DNA from: an uncultured Eubacteriales bacterium
GTDB lineage: Bacteria; Bacillota; Clostridia; Peptostreptococcales; Anaerovoracaceae
NCBI GenBank assembly: GCA_902774265.1
Contig: CACYHR010000004.1
Span: 1-64,000, forward strand
Length of the DNA stretch: 64,000 bases
Direction: 5' to 3'
Shown: positions 26,605 through 36,056 of the stretch, in pieces
Layout of the letters: every line of letters starts with the position of its first letter
How positions within the stretch are numbered: position 1 is the stretch's first letter
The notes under the pieces: generated by a model
Seen by the model: the letters and a program-made list of their open reading frames with translations, nothing else
Database searches by the model: none
Told to the model about the DNA's origin: nothing
Translations under genes and position numbers: made by a program

Positions 26605-29478
26605 TCACTGTTTCTTTGCTTTTTTATAGTAGGTATCCTGAAGAGGAAGTTTTGTCCTGAGAACTCCGTCTCTTGCGTAGTAAGCGCCTGCTATCGCAGG
26701 GGCAGCCGGTATAGTCGTTATCTCACCTATGCCCTTGGCTCCGTATGCGGCATCAAGCTGCTTTTCCTTTTCGACATGTATAGCATGTACATCCGGGATA
26801 TCGGTCGCTCTGAGCAGTCCGAGAGTACCGTACTTTGCCTTCGGCACACAATCCTCAAGAGGCCAGTCCTCCGTCACGGCATAGCCCATTCCCATCAGAA
26901 CGCCGCCTTCTATCTGTCCCGACATCGAGAGCGGATTGACGACCCTGCCTGCATCGAATGCAGCATATATATCAGTAACCCGGCCATCTTCATCAAGCAC
27001 CGCAACATTTGTAGCAAATCCGTATGCAAGGTGGCTCTTCGGGTGAGGTTTGTCCGAACCCAGTTTGTCTGTCGGCTCGAAGTATTCATACTCGAATTCC
27101 CTGCCGTTCATCCTCTCAAGAGTATCGGCAGTGACGCCCTCTTCATCCATGACCTTACGCAGCTTCTGAGCTGCTCCTCTGACAGCTTCACCGGTAATCA
27201 GCGTCTGCCTCGAGCCTGAGGTTGTGCCTGAATCCGGAGAGTTCTCCGTATTTGCTATTCCGTTTCTGATCCTGGATACAGGAAGATCCGTAGCCTGAGC
27301 AACATCCTGACAGAATACCGTCTGACATCCCTGCCCTATATCGGATGCTGCAGTATAAATATATACTACGCCTCCCTCAACTTTCAGTTTTGCCCTGCCC
27401 TTATCCGGGAGTCCGACTCCGACTCCGGCATTTTTCATTGCGCAGGCTATACCAACGCTGTCTTTCGGCGCTTCGTCGAAATAAGGTTTAACTGCGAGCA
27501 GAGTTTCTTTGAGCGCTGTAGAAACGTCGGCAAGCTGACCGTTAGGAAGCTCAAGCCCCGGTTCCACGGCATTGCGGTATCTTATCTCCCACGGACTGAT
27601 CCCGACCTTTTCTGCCAGAACGTTTATCAGAGATTCGAGAGCAAACTGGCTCTGACACACACCGAATCCCCTGAACGCACCCGCCGGAGGATTATTGGTG
27701 TAATATCCGTAACCTCTTATATCCGTATTGTGATAATGGTACGGTCCTACGCTGTGAGTACACGCTCTCTCAAGCACCGGGCCGCACAGGCTCGCATAAG
27801 CTCCGGTATCAAAATTGATCTCGCAGTCGAGAGCAGTCAATATGCCGTTTTCATCACATCCAAGAGTAAATGTGCCGTCCATAGCATGTCTCTTAGGATG
27901 GACCCTCAATGATTCGCTGCGGCTGAATTTAACCTTTACCGGCCTCCCGAATTTCACTGCAGCCAGCGCGGAAATATGCTGTGTCGTCACATCCTCTTTG
28001 CCGCCGAATCCGCCTCCTATCAGCTGGTTTTCAACAACGACTCTCTCCGGAGTATCCTCCCATCCGAGCATTATCGATACTTCACGCCTTGTATCATATG
28101 CGCCCTGATCAGTGGACAGTACTTTTACTCCGCCTTTATACGGATATGACACGGCACATTCAGGTTCGAGAAAAGCATGTTCGGTAAACGGTGTGTGAAA
28201 TTCCGCCGTTACGACATGTGCAGATTCCGCAAGCGCTTTCGCAGCGTCTCCCCTGACGACATGTCTCTGCTGACAGAGATTTCCTTCTTTATGTACAAGC
28301 GGAGCATCGGCAGCCCTTGCCTCCTCTATATTATGAACAGGCGGCAGAGGTTCATATTCGATCTCTATTGCCTTCTTTGCCTGCTCCAGTATATATCGGG
28401 ATTCGGCAACCACCAGGCAGATCGCATCTCCGACCATTCTTGTTGTATCGCCCTCAGCGATCATCACATCCCAGTCAAGCTGAATATGACCGACCTTATT
28501 ATGCGGGACATCGGCCGCAGTAAGCACACCGAGGACACCCGGCAGTGATTCTGCCTTTTCCTTATGTATCTTCTTTACCACAGCCCTCGGATAATCCGAG
28601 CGGACAGCAGAGGCATAAGCCATCGGCGGCATGTCAGCTTCAACAATTGTGCATGCATTGCATCCGTGTTCGCCCTTATAGAATATATTTTCCCCTGCCT
28701 TTATCCTGCCTTCCCTTACAGCTTCTCCTACCTCTTCGCTGCTCCAGCCTGCCAGCCCGCATATAAGTTCGGGCCTGTCTTCCGGCACAAAATACTCCGG
28801 ACCGATATCATCAGGATATTTACCGTATCCGAGAACTTTTCGTCTTACATCTACGCGGAAAACGTTCTGACCTATCCCGTATCTGGCCGCATGCTTGTTG
28901 CCGTGGTAGTGCGCTATACCGGAAACCAGCTCAGGATCATAGGGTGTACCGAATTCGGAAATAAATTCATATTCACCCTTTGTATCCTCATCGTAAAACT
29001 GGCTTACGAATTTGATTTCCTCGTCGCCTCTCAGTATAGCCGCAGCTCTTTTGATGCCCAGGATTATCTTCTTATATCCCGTGCATCTGCATATATTGCC
29101 TCTGATCGCCTTCTTTATCTCTTCATCCGTCGGATCAGGGTTTTTATCCAGCAGAGCTTTTGCAGACATGACCATACCCGGGATACAGAAGCCGCACTGA
29201 ACGGATCCGCAGGATCCGAACGCAAAAGTATAGGTTTCCTTTTCCCTTAGAGTAAGTCCTTCGACGGTGATTATTTCCTTTCCTTCGGCCTTTGCGGTCG
29301 AAAGCACGCAGGATCTCATCGCACGTCCGTCGACGATGATCGTACATGTGCCGCATGCTCCCTCGGAACAGCCGTCCTTGACTGAATAGAGTCTGAGATC
29401 ATCTCTAAGATACCTCAGGAGAGGTTTCTCTTCATCTGTCGATCTCTTTATTCCGTTGACAGTGAAAGAATAAGCCAT
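26605..29478 (-). CDS. Selenium-dependent xanthine dehydrogenase-type enzyme (fused FeS and Mo domains)
   Basis: A 957-residue cytoplasmic molybdenum hydroxylase with an N-terminal [2Fe-2S] pair fused to the Mo-binding region and no FAD domain. This is the architecture of selenium-dependent xanthine dehydrogenases of Firmicutes. FeS ligands are complete: DGCSEGACGTCT near residue 38, SC near 57, QCGFCIPG near 97 and GNICRCTGYK near 130. Mo-domain motifs are IGGGFGGKEDV near 485, RGFGVCQSQFALE near 620, AASDIGQGCQTV near 700 and AKGIGEITTIP near 920 with the catalytic Glu. The selenium would be a labile cofactor ligand, since no Sec codon is apparent. It lies 12 bp behind an M20 amidohydrolase. 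Oxidation of xanthine, hypoxanthine or another purine is plausible. Confidence 0.92.
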   Translation of the reverse strand: MAYSFTVNGIKRSTDEEKPLLRYLRDDLRLYSVKDGCSEGACGTCTIIVDGRAMRSCVLSTAKAEGKEIITVEGLTLREKETYTFAFGSCGSVQCGFCIPGMVMSAKALLDKNPDPTDEEIKKAIRGNICRCTGYKKIILGIKRAAAILRGDEEIKFVSQFYDEDTKGEYEFISEFGTPYDPELVSGIAHYHGNKHAARYGIGQNVFRVDVRRKVLGYGKYPDDIGPEYFVPEDRPELICGLAGWSSEEVGEAVREGRIKAGENIFYKGEHGCNACTIVEADMPPMAYASAVRSDYPRAVVKKIHKEKAESLPGVLGVLTAADVPHNKVGHIQLDWDVMIAEGDTTRMVGDAICLVVAESRYILEQAKKAIEIEYEPLPPVHNIEEARAADAPLVHKEGNLCQQRHVVRGDAAKALAESAHVVTAEFHTPFTEHAFLEPECAVSYPYKGGVKVLSTDQGAYDTRREVSIMLGWEDTPERVVVENQLIGGGFGGKEDVTTQHISALAAVKFGRPVKVKFSRSESLRVHPKRHAMDGTFTLGCDENGILTALDCEINFDTGAYASLCGPVLERACTHSVGPYHYHNTDIRGYGYYTNNPPAGAFRGFGVCQSQFALESLINVLAEKVGISPWEIRYRNAVEPGLELPNGQLADVSTALKETLLAVKPYFDEAPKDSVGIACAMKNAGVGVGLPDKGRAKLKVEGGVVYIYTAASDIGQGCQTVFCQDVAQATDLPVSRIRNGIANTENSPDSGTTSGSRQTLITGEAVRGAAQKLRKVMDEEGVTADTLERMNGREFEYEYFEPTDKLGSDKPHPKSHLAYGFATNVAVLDEDGRVTDIYAAFDAGRVVNPLSMSGQIEGGVLMGMGYAVTEDWPLEDCVPKAKYGTLGLLRATDIPDVHAIHVEKEKQLDAAYGAKGIGEITTIPAAPAIAGAYYARDGVLRTKLPLQDTYYKKAKKQ

Positions 29479-29490
29479 AATACACTCCTT

Positions 29491-30630
29491 TCAGTGCGTA
29501 AGTACAGATGCGCATAACAGAGGTACCGCAGTTTCCATATAATGCGGATCTATATTGAATGCCGGATCATGCCATGGCGCACAGCTTTTTCCTGCTGTGC
29601 CGCTTCCCGCCCAGTAAAAGAAAGAAGGAATCACTTCTCCATATACGGCAAAGTCTTCTGACGCCAGCACAGGATGACTGTCTATTATATGATCCTCTGA
29701 AACCACGGCCTTCGCCGCTTTGACAGCCCTTTCGTACATTTCCTCTGAGTTGCAGACCGCCGGCACCATATGCGTTACAGCAACTTTGCACCGGCACTCA
29801 TATGCCTCTGAAATTCTTAATGCAAGTTCAGTCAGTCTCTCTGACATCCGTTCATGTGAAGCATGATCGAATGACCTTATATAGCCTGTAATATACGCAT
29901 TTTCAGGTGCCGAACTCTCGGAATCTCCCGCCTTTATGCTGTTTACAGTACAGATAGCAGGTTCAAAAGGATCGACATTCCTACTTATCACAGTCTGTAT
30001 ACCGCAGATTATTGATGCGGCCGCAACGACCGGATCAACGCATTTATGAGGCAGTGAACCGTGCCCCGCCTTTCCGTTGATCGTGATTCTGAATACACTT
30101 TTTTCGGACATCAGAGGTCCCTTGTGGACAATAACATCTCCGCAGTCCGCCTCCGGTCTGTTATGTATGCCGAAAATACACGAAGGGTGCTGAGGAAGCT
30201 TCTCAACGAGTCCGTGATCAAGCAATGCCCTTGCACCACGGGTCCCTTCCTCTCCCGGCTGAAATATGAACAAAGCATTACACGGGAGATATTCAGGCTT
30301 TATTGAAGCAAGATAGTGGATCGACCCGAGCAGCGAAGCCGTATGCGCATCATGTCCGCAAAGATGCAGAGGACCGTTTGCTGTAGGAACAGCATCTATA
30401 TCCGCTCTCAGGGCAACTGTCTCTTCTCTGCCTGCATCAAGATAACAGACGACAGCTGTATCCATACCGGTATCGATCATCCTTAGAGGATAATCACCGC
30501 AGACGGCTCTGATATATTCAGAGGTACGATATTCCTCAAAAGCCATCTCCGGCATCTTATGCAGAAATTCTCTGTGACCGGACGCAAGCCTGACAGCTTC
30601 TTCCATTAATTCTTTATCGAACATTCCCAT
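29491..30630 (-). CDS. M20-family amidohydrolase
   Basis: A 379-residue zinc amidohydrolase of the M20D (hippurate hydrolase/IAA-amino-acid hydrolase) type. Motifs: LHLCGHDAHTASLLG near residue 92, FQPGEEGTRGA near 130 and a terminal DPAFNIDPHYMETA segment. The substrate is unknown; members cleave N-acyl or N-carbamoyl amino acids. Its pairing with a selenium-type xanthine dehydrogenase (12 bp downstream) suggests a ring-opened purine product. The ATG follows GAGGAGCACAAAAA. It is distinct from YgeY, so the window has two M20 enzymes in the same pathway context. Confidence 0.88.
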   Translation of the reverse strand: MGMFDKELMEEAVRLASGHREFLHKMPEMAFEEYRTSEYIRAVCGDYPLRMIDTGMDTAVVCYLDAGREETVALRADIDAVPTANGPLHLCGHDAHTASLLGSIHYLASIKPEYLPCNALFIFQPGEEGTRGARALLDHGLVEKLPQHPSCIFGIHNRPEADCGDVIVHKGPLMSEKSVFRITINGKAGHGSLPHKCVDPVVAAASIICGIQTVISRNVDPFEPAICTVNSIKAGDSESSAPENAYITGYIRSFDHASHERMSERLTELALRISEAYECRCKVAVTHMVPAVCNSEEMYERAVKAAKAVVSEDHIIDSHPVLASEDFAVYGEVIPSFFYWAGSGTAGKSCAPWHDPAFNIDPHYMETAVPLLCASVLTH

Positions 30631-30671
30631 TTTTTGTGCTCCTCAATCCCGGAATAACAGACACCGGATGT

Positions 30672-30791
30672 CCCCCGCCTCTTAGGCGGCGGGTTCCATT
30701 TTCGACCATCAGTGGTGGGTAACAATCCCCCACTGATGCTCTCAGGAGCTCGCTCGCTCCAATCAAGCGAGCTTGTTGGAGCTTTGCTCCT
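30672..30791. repeat. Three-hairpin intergenic cassette, IS200/IS605-like end or structured RNA
   Basis: Three successive hairpins fill about 120 bp: a GC-rich one (30672-30693), a TCAGTGG/CCACTGA one (30709-30736), and one bounded by AGGAGC and GCTCCT (30744-30791). The tight GC-rich hairpins resemble ends of IS200/IS605-type elements, but no transposase or TnpB gene is present. The stretch 30631-30938 otherwise contains only a terminator and no convincing gene. Confidence 0.4.
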
Positions 30792-30882
30792 GGTTGAACG
30801 CAATGATGAACTTCAGCGCAAAAGAGTTCTTTTTCAAATACTACCGCATTATCGATAAAACGCTTTTGCATTCTCTTTCAAA

Positions 30883-30908
30883 AGAAAAGGCGCAGCTGCG
30901 CCTTTTCT
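30883..30908 (-). terminator. Terminator of the BmpA-type importer operon
   Basis: A perfect 26-bp palindrome, AGAAAAGGCGCAG with its complement, lies 30 bp past the last permease gene. On the minus strand it ends in TTTTCTTTTG, as expected for intrinsic termination. Confidence 0.8.
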
Positions 30909-30938
30909 GTATTAATCCCGATATTTCCAAAATCAGCG

Positions 30939-31925
30939 CTACCGGTCTTCTCGGAAGTACGGCAGACCCAGGCCTTCAGGCGGCTGATTCTCATGTTTGT
31001 TTCTGAGGCTTATACCGATCAGCACTATTATAGTTACCAGATACGGGAGCATCTTGTAGATCTCCTTCATGGCGAAGTTCGTTCCTGTCGGGATGTACAG
31101 ATAAAGAATGTACAGTCCGCCAAAGAGCATCGATTCCCAGATAGCCCAGTTAGGACGCCAGATCGAGAATATTACCAGTGCGATAGCAAGCCATCCGCGG
31201 TCACCGAATGCATCGTTTGACCATACTCCGCTCGCGTAGTCCAGAACATAGTAGAGACCGCCGAGTCCGGCTATCATACATCCGATGCAGATCGCAGAAT
31301 ATTTATATTTTGTGATATTGATTCCGGCAGCATCTGCAGTAGCCGGATTCTCACCTACAGCCCTGAGTTCAAGACCGACTCTGGTTTTATTAAGCATATA
31401 AGCTGTATAGAACGCTATCGCTATAGCTACATATGTCATAAAGCTGTATGAGAATAAGAGTTTACCGACAACTCCCAGCTTGCCCGCGAAAGGAAGCGAC
31501 GCCTTGAACGCCTTACTTGTCGCGGAGAGAGCTATTGAAGGTACCTCAGCTCCTGTCAGCTTGATGATGGAACCGCCGAAGAAGTTACCGAATCCGACAC
31601 CGAATGTTGTCATTGCGAGACCGGTTACATTCTGATTCGCTCTCAGAGTTACTGTAAGGAAACAGAACAGCAAACCCATCAGGAAGGATCCCAGCATACA
31701 GGCAAGTATAGGTATTATTACGCCTATTACCGGATTGAATGTAGAAGCTGAATTCTCATAAATGAAGGAACCTATTACACCTGAAATAGCTCCTACATAC
31801 ATGACTCCCGGAATTCCGAGGTTAAGGCTGCCGGATTTTTCGTTAAGTGTTTCACCTACGCAGCCAAGCAGAAGCGGAACGCTCTGCACTATTGCTCTCG
31901 GTATAAATGTTACAAGACTAAACAT
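30939..31925 (-). CDS. Nucleoside-type ABC transporter permease 2
   Basis: A 328-residue permease of the branched-chain/BPD_transp_2 type, in the subgroup that works with BmpA lipoproteins and imports nucleosides. About nine hydrophobic helices are visible. The family signature GLELRAVGENPATADAAGINITKYK lies near residues 180-205, split here by its length. The ATG at 31925 follows AAAGGAGGCTGCTG and overlaps the end of permease 1 by 8 bp. A longer reading to 31985 runs into that gene and is unlikely. It forms the membrane pore with permease 1, and a terminator follows. Confidence 0.92.
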   Translation of the reverse strand: MFSLVTFIPRAIVQSVPLLLGCVGETLNEKSGSLNLGIPGVMYVGAISGVIGSFIYENSASTFNPVIGVIIPILACMLGSFLMGLLFCFLTVTLRANQNVTGLAMTTFGVGFGNFFGGSIIKLTGAEVPSIALSATSKAFKASLPFAGKLGVVGKLLFSYSFMTYVAIAIAFYTAYMLNKTRVGLELRAVGENPATADAAGINITKYKYSAICIGCMIAGLGGLYYVLDYASGVWSNDAFGDRGWLAIALVIFSIWRPNWAIWESMLFGGLYILYLYIPTGTNFAMKEIYKMLPYLVTIIVLIGISLRNKHENQPPEGLGLPYFREDR

Positions 31926-33027
31926 CAGCAGCCTCCTTTCTGTGTGACTTACGGAAGTGTATCTGATAATTGATGAAGAATTCACTTCCTATTACGAAGA
32001 ACAGGATAACGCCTGTCAGGATGTCGCCGAATGACTTGTTAAGTCCGAAAGCAGTCGATATCTCGCCTGCGCCGCGGGACATGAATACCAGCAGCAGACC
32101 GGAAAGAATCATCCCAAGAGGGTTGAAGTGCGCGAGCCATGCTACCATTACTCCGAGGAAGCCTCTGCCGGCCTCGATCGTAGTCGTCATAGTATGGTCT
32201 GTTCCGGCTACAAGGAGCCAGCCTGTCAATCCGCAGATAACACCGCAGATAATGAGTGTACGAATAATTACTTTTCCGACATTGATGCCGACATATCTCG
32301 CGGTATTCTCGCTTTCGCCGACGACAGACAGCTCATATCCCTGCTTTGTATACTTCAGATATATGAACATCGCTACCGTGACGATCACTGCGATCAGTAC
32401 AACGAGCAGATACTGTTTGCCGCCGATTACAGGAAGCCATCCTGCCTGGCTGCTCGAATTGATTACGCCAATCTTACCCGAACCCTTAGGAGACTCCCAG
32501 ATGATAATGAAATATGCAACTATCTGGGTCGCAACGTAGTTCATCATCAGTGTGAACAGCGTCTCATTTGTATTCCATTTAGCTCTGCAGAATGCAGGAA
32601 TGAATGCCCAGAAAGCTCCTGCTGCAAGCGCAGCGATCAGTGAGATAATGATCAGTACTCCGCTTGGCACCTTTCCTCCGAGCGTTATCATGCATGTTGT
32701 TGTGGCGAGTACTCCGGCCATAGTCTGTCCGCCGCCGCCGAGGTTCCAGAACCTCATCTTAAACGCAGGCGTCAGCGCTACAGAGATCATCAGAAGTATG
32801 GAGAGTTCCTTAAGCAGTGACCATATCTTACGCTCGCTGCCGAACGAACCTTCCCACATCGAAGCGTACACGCTGAAAGGATTCAGATGTGTCGTGATTG
32901 TCGTTATGATCGCACATACTATGAGTGCGAGAAGAATGCTCCCGAGACGAATAGCCCATTCCTGCTTCTTCGAGATCATTTTGCGCTTGGTGATATGGAT
33001 CAATGGTTCCTTTACACTTTTATCCAA
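31918..33027 (-). CDS. Nucleoside-type ABC transporter permease 1
   Basis: A 369-residue permease pairing with the next gene. A cytoplasmic N-terminus is followed by about nine membrane spans. The permease loop GYELSVVGESENTARYVGIN near residue 235 is typical of nucleoside/BmpA-linked systems. The start is probably the TTG at 33027, eight bases after GGAGG. Two in-frame GTG codons just upstream overlap that ribosome site. It overlaps the ATPase gene at its start and permease 2 at its end by 8 bp each, a tightly coupled set. Confidence 0.9.
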   Translation of the reverse strand: MDKSVKEPLIHITKRKMISKKQEWAIRLGSILLALIVCAIITTITTHLNPFSVYASMWEGSFGSERKIWSLLKELSILLMISVALTPAFKMRFWNLGGGGQTMAGVLATTTCMITLGGKVPSGVLIIISLIAALAAGAFWAFIPAFCRAKWNTNETLFTLMMNYVATQIVAYFIIIWESPKGSGKIGVINSSSQAGWLPVIGGKQYLLVVLIAVIVTVAMFIYLKYTKQGYELSVVGESENTARYVGINVGKVIIRTLIICGVICGLTGWLLVAGTDHTMTTTIEAGRGFLGVMVAWLAHFNPLGMILSGLLLVFMSRGAGEISTAFGLNKSFGDILTGVILFFVIGSEFFINYQIHFRKSHRKEAADV

Positions 33028-34588
33028 CTTCACCACCTCCTAGCTTTGTCATGAGCAATCCGAGCTCGTTTTTGTCAGTTTTTCTGCCATCGACTATACC
33101 GCTGACCTTGCCGCCGCAGAGAACTAGTATGCGGTCCGAAAGCTCAAGCAATACATCGAGGTCTTCTCCGACGAATACAACGGCTACGCCGCGTTCTTTC
33201 TGCTGATTGATAAGATCGTATATCATGTAGGACGCGTTGATATCGAGTCCTCTTACCGCATATGCAGACATGAGTACTGTAGGGTTCATAGCGATCTCAC
33301 GGCCGACAAGTACCTTCTGTACGTTTCCGCCTGAAAGTCTTCTGACCGGTGTGCCTATGCTCGGCGTGACAACTTCGAGTTCGTCAACGACTTTTTCCGC
33401 GAGCTTACGAGGAGTTTCTCTGTCGGTAAATCCTGCTATACTGCCTTTTCTCCTGAACGACCTGAGCATCATATTGTCCGCAAGATCCATGTTGGCCACA
33501 AGACCCATACCAAGCCTGTCCTCAGGTACGAACGCAAGCGATACGCCGAGCATATCGATTTTGATAGGATCCATACCTACGAGATTAACTCTCTTTCCGT
33601 CATCCTCAACATAATCGATCTCGCCTTTTTCTATAGGCTGAAGTCCGGCTATAGCCTCAAGAAGCTCCTTCTGACCGCATCCGGATATGCCGGCAATTCC
33701 AAGCACTTCTCCGGTATTGGCAGTGAACGAAACATCATCGAGCTTTGTTATTCCGTCGTCAGTCTTAACAGTAAGTCCTTTGATCTCCAGTCTCGGTCTG
33801 ACGTTCTTTGGTTCCGGCCTGTTTATGTTGAGTTTGACCTCACGCCCTACCATCATATTGGTCATTTCCTGAGCGTTGGTCTCCTTTGTTATCAATGTCC
33901 CGATATACTCACCCTTACGGAGGATCGCAACCTTGTCAGAGATCGCTTCCACCTCGTGAAGCTTATGCGTAATAATGATGACCGTCTTGCCGTCAGCCTT
34001 CATGTTGCGAAGAACGGCAAAGAGTTTTTCTGTTTCCTGAGGTGTGAGTACAGCTGTTGGCTCATCAAGGATGAGGATGTCCGCGCCCCTGAAGAGTACC
34101 TTAACGATTTCGACAGTCTGCTTCTGTGATACGGACATGTCATATACTTTCTGATCCGGATCAACATCGAAGCCGTAAAGATCGCAAATTTCACGAATAC
34201 GCTTTGACGCCGCCTCCATATCCAGTTTGCTGAAGCCTTTTACTTTTTTCCCTTCTGCCTCATTGATGCCGAGAATGATGTTCTGAGCCGCGCTGAAAAC
34301 ATTTACCAGCTTGAAATGCTGATGTATCATACCTATGCCGTGATCAAACGCATCCTTAGGTGATGAGATCATGACCGGTTCTCCATCCATCATTATCTCG
34401 CCGTCATCAGGGAAATAGATCCCGGAGAGCATATTCATGAGCGTAGTTTTGCCTGAACCGTTCTCGCCGAGAAGCGAAAGTATCTCTCCGCGATAAATGT
34501 CGAGATTGACATTGTGATTGGCAACTATGCTGCCAAATACTTTGGTTATGTTTCGCATCGAAACTGCGGGTGTTCTGCTGTCCTGCAA
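33020..34588 (-). CDS. ABC transporter ATPase with two nucleotide-binding domains (nucleoside import)
   Basis: A 522-residue double-domain ATPase like those of sugar and nucleoside importers. The first domain has a good Walker A, GENGSGKTTLMN near residue 42, signature MSVSQKQTVEI near 150 and Walker B ILILDEPTAVL near 170. The second has a degenerate Walker A, GISGCGQKELLEA near 295, and signature RRLSGGNVQKVLVG near 420, with an altered Walker B region (VLMSAYAVRGLD). This asymmetry is usual in the family. The start is a TTG behind AAAGGGGCG; an ATG lies ten codons later. It follows bmpA after an attenuator-like hairpin. Confidence 0.93.
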   Translation of the reverse strand: MQDSRTPAVSMRNITKVFGSIVANHNVNLDIYRGEILSLLGENGSGKTTLMNMLSGIYFPDDGEIMMDGEPVMISSPKDAFDHGIGMIHQHFKLVNVFSAAQNIILGINEAEGKKVKGFSKLDMEAASKRIREICDLYGFDVDPDQKVYDMSVSQKQTVEIVKVLFRGADILILDEPTAVLTPQETEKLFAVLRNMKADGKTVIIITHKLHEVEAISDKVAILRKGEYIGTLITKETNAQEMTNMMVGREVKLNINRPEPKNVRPRLEIKGLTVKTDDGITKLDDVSFTANTGEVLGIAGISGCGQKELLEAIAGLQPIEKGEIDYVEDDGKRVNLVGMDPIKIDMLGVSLAFVPEDRLGMGLVANMDLADNMMLRSFRRKGSIAGFTDRETPRKLAEKVVDELEVVTPSIGTPVRRLSGGNVQKVLVGREIAMNPTVLMSAYAVRGLDINASYMIYDLINQQKERGVAVVFVGEDLDVLLELSDRILVLCGGKVSGIVDGRKTDKNELGLLMTKLGGGEVG

Positions 34589-34627
34589 AATAATCGCCCC
34601 TTTCCCAAATAAAACTTGTTTTAAACT

Positions 34628-34659
34628 CTGACCGGTCCCACTCCCGCGAGACCGGTCAG
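34628..34659 (-). terminator. Hairpin between the BmpA-like gene and its ATPase gene
   Basis: CTGACCGGTC (34628-34637) and GACCGGTCAG (34650-34659) form a perfect 10-bp stem. Only a weak T-rich tail follows on the minus strand. Such hairpins usually stabilise the message of the abundant binding protein or cause partial termination before the ATPase gene. Confidence 0.55.
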
Positions 34660-34694
34660 TACAAATGCTAATTTATCAACAATGATTTTCCGAA

Positions 34695-35906
34695 TTAGAA
34701 CGCTGTATCGAGCAGGTTGATTCCGTCGATCTGGAGATCGAAGTAAGGTGCTGATCTGTACTCGGATTCGTGGAAGTATCCGTCGGAAATTACCTCTGTC
34801 TCGTGCTCATACTTTTCATCAGCCTCTACGTCAGCCTTGTATGAGTCAAGCTTCTCTCCTTTAACAGTAAATGTGCTGGTGTCAAATACATGGATCGATC
34901 CGTCCTTGAGTCCTGCTTTTACTTCCTCGAGCTTGTCAGCAGTACCCTCTGCGGCAACATCCTCATTGAGCTCTGTCAGCTGAACGGAATCTGTGTCGAT
35001 CGTTCCTGTCCAGTTGGTGTCGAATGACTCTCCGTTCTGAACTGCGGTGATAGCATATTCATAGAACGGTGCCCAGTTGATCCTTGAAGAAATGATGTAA
35101 GTGTTAGGAGCAGCGCTCTTTGTAGATCCGTTGTAGGATACATCAGGTATGCCTGCTTCTTCACATGCTGTAGGAGCTCCCATGGAGTCAGCATGCTGCG
35201 AGATCAGATCGCATCCGCCCTGGATCAGCTTGTTAGCGCCTTCCTTCTCAGCAGTTTCATCATACCATGAACCGGTGAAGGTTACATCCATTGTTACATC
35301 AGGAACTATACTCTTTGCTCCGAGATAGAATGATGTGTATCCGGATACTACCTCAGCGTATGTGAACGCGCCTACATAACCCATCTTAGGCTTGTCGCCT
35401 TTGAGTTTGCCTGCATCCTGGAGTTCCTTCAGCTTCATTCCTGCAGCAACGCCTGCAAGATAACGTCCTTCATAGATCGAAGCGAACGCATTGTGATAGT
35501 TGTCAACTCCCGCAACGAGAGCCTTATCACCTGTGCAGCTTACGAACTGTACATCAGAAGCTTCTTTTGCTGCCTGGAGCATGAAGTCCTGATGACCGAA
35601 CGAATCCGAGAAAATCAGTTTGCAACCCTGGTCTACAAGGTCCATTGCCTCGTCATAGCACTCCTGACCTTCAGGAACGTTCTTCTTGATGATAGGCTCA
35701 ACACCTGTCTTTTCGCAGGCTTCCTGGAAACCGTTCAGGAAGTTGAGGTCATAAGTTGAGTTTTCATCGTGAAGTGTGATCAGGCCGACCTTTATTGCGC
35801 CTTCCCCGCCGCCTTCGCCTGATCCTTCATTGCTGCCGCCTCCGCAGCTTGCAAGCATTACCATTACCATAGTAAGGCTGAGCAATAACGCTAAAAATTT
35901 TTTCAT
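34695..35906 (-). CDS. BmpA-family substrate-binding lipoprotein (nucleoside importer)
   Basis: A 403-residue extracellular lipoprotein of the BmpA/Med family (periplasmic-binding type I fold), the usual purine-nucleoside receptor of this ABC class. A signal peptide with lipobox MLASC places the acylated Cys near residue 20. A Gly/Ser/Glu-rich tether follows, then KVGLITLHDENSTYD at the start of the fold. The ATG at 35906 follows AGGGAGGAAAATAAT; the reading from 35966 would put 20 residues before the signal peptide. It heads the importer operon, with a strong promoter about 90 bp upstream and a palindrome in the leader. Ligand is inferred from family and neighbours. Confidence 0.93.
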   Translation of the reverse strand: MKKFLALLLSLTMVMVMLASCGGGSNEGSGEGGGEGAIKVGLITLHDENSTYDLNFLNGFQEACEKTGVEPIIKKNVPEGQECYDEAMDLVDQGCKLIFSDSFGHQDFMLQAAKEASDVQFVSCTGDKALVAGVDNYHNAFASIYEGRYLAGVAAGMKLKELQDAGKLKGDKPKMGYVGAFTYAEVVSGYTSFYLGAKSIVPDVTMDVTFTGSWYDETAEKEGANKLIQGGCDLISQHADSMGAPTACEEAGIPDVSYNGSTKSAAPNTYIISSRINWAPFYEYAITAVQNGESFDTNWTGTIDTDSVQLTELNEDVAAEGTADKLEEVKAGLKDGSIHVFDTSTFTVKGEKLDSYKADVEADEKYEHETEVISDGYFHESEYRSAPYFDLQIDGINLLDTAF

Positions 35907-35941
35907 ATTATTTTCCTCCCTATAACTACGCATACAGAAAA

Positions 35942-35977
35942 CCTGATTTAGGGTATAATTATGCACCCTATAACAGG
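35942..35977 (-). promoter_or_regulatory. Inverted repeat in the leader of the BmpA-like gene
   Basis: CCTGATTTAGGGT (35942-35954) and ACCCTATAACAGG (35965-35977) match at 11 of 13 positions around a 10-base centre. It begins about 12 bases after the predicted transcription start, so it could be an operator or an RNA hairpin. It does not show the conserved core of a purine riboswitch. Confidence 0.45.
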
Positions 35978-35995
35978 AAAATATATGATGTGTTA

Positions 35996-36024
35996 ATTAT
36001 AAAACAGCTCAATAAATCTTACAA
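35996..36024 (-). promoter_or_regulatory. Promoter of the BmpA-type importer operon
   Basis: A minus-strand TTGTAA -35 box (36019-36024) and a perfect TATAAT -10 box (35996-36001) are 17 bp apart. They lie in the spacer between the threonine-synthase-like gene and the binding-protein gene. Confidence 0.7.
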
Positions 36025-36056
36025 TAGCAATCTTATTTCTTTTATGGTTTGGATGA

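Noticed and set aside
4286-29478. Selenocysteine in the molybdenum hydroxylases or YgfK
   Set aside because: All frames are continuous without an internal TGA. Selenium, if used, is likely the labile cofactor type implied by YqeB and YqeC.
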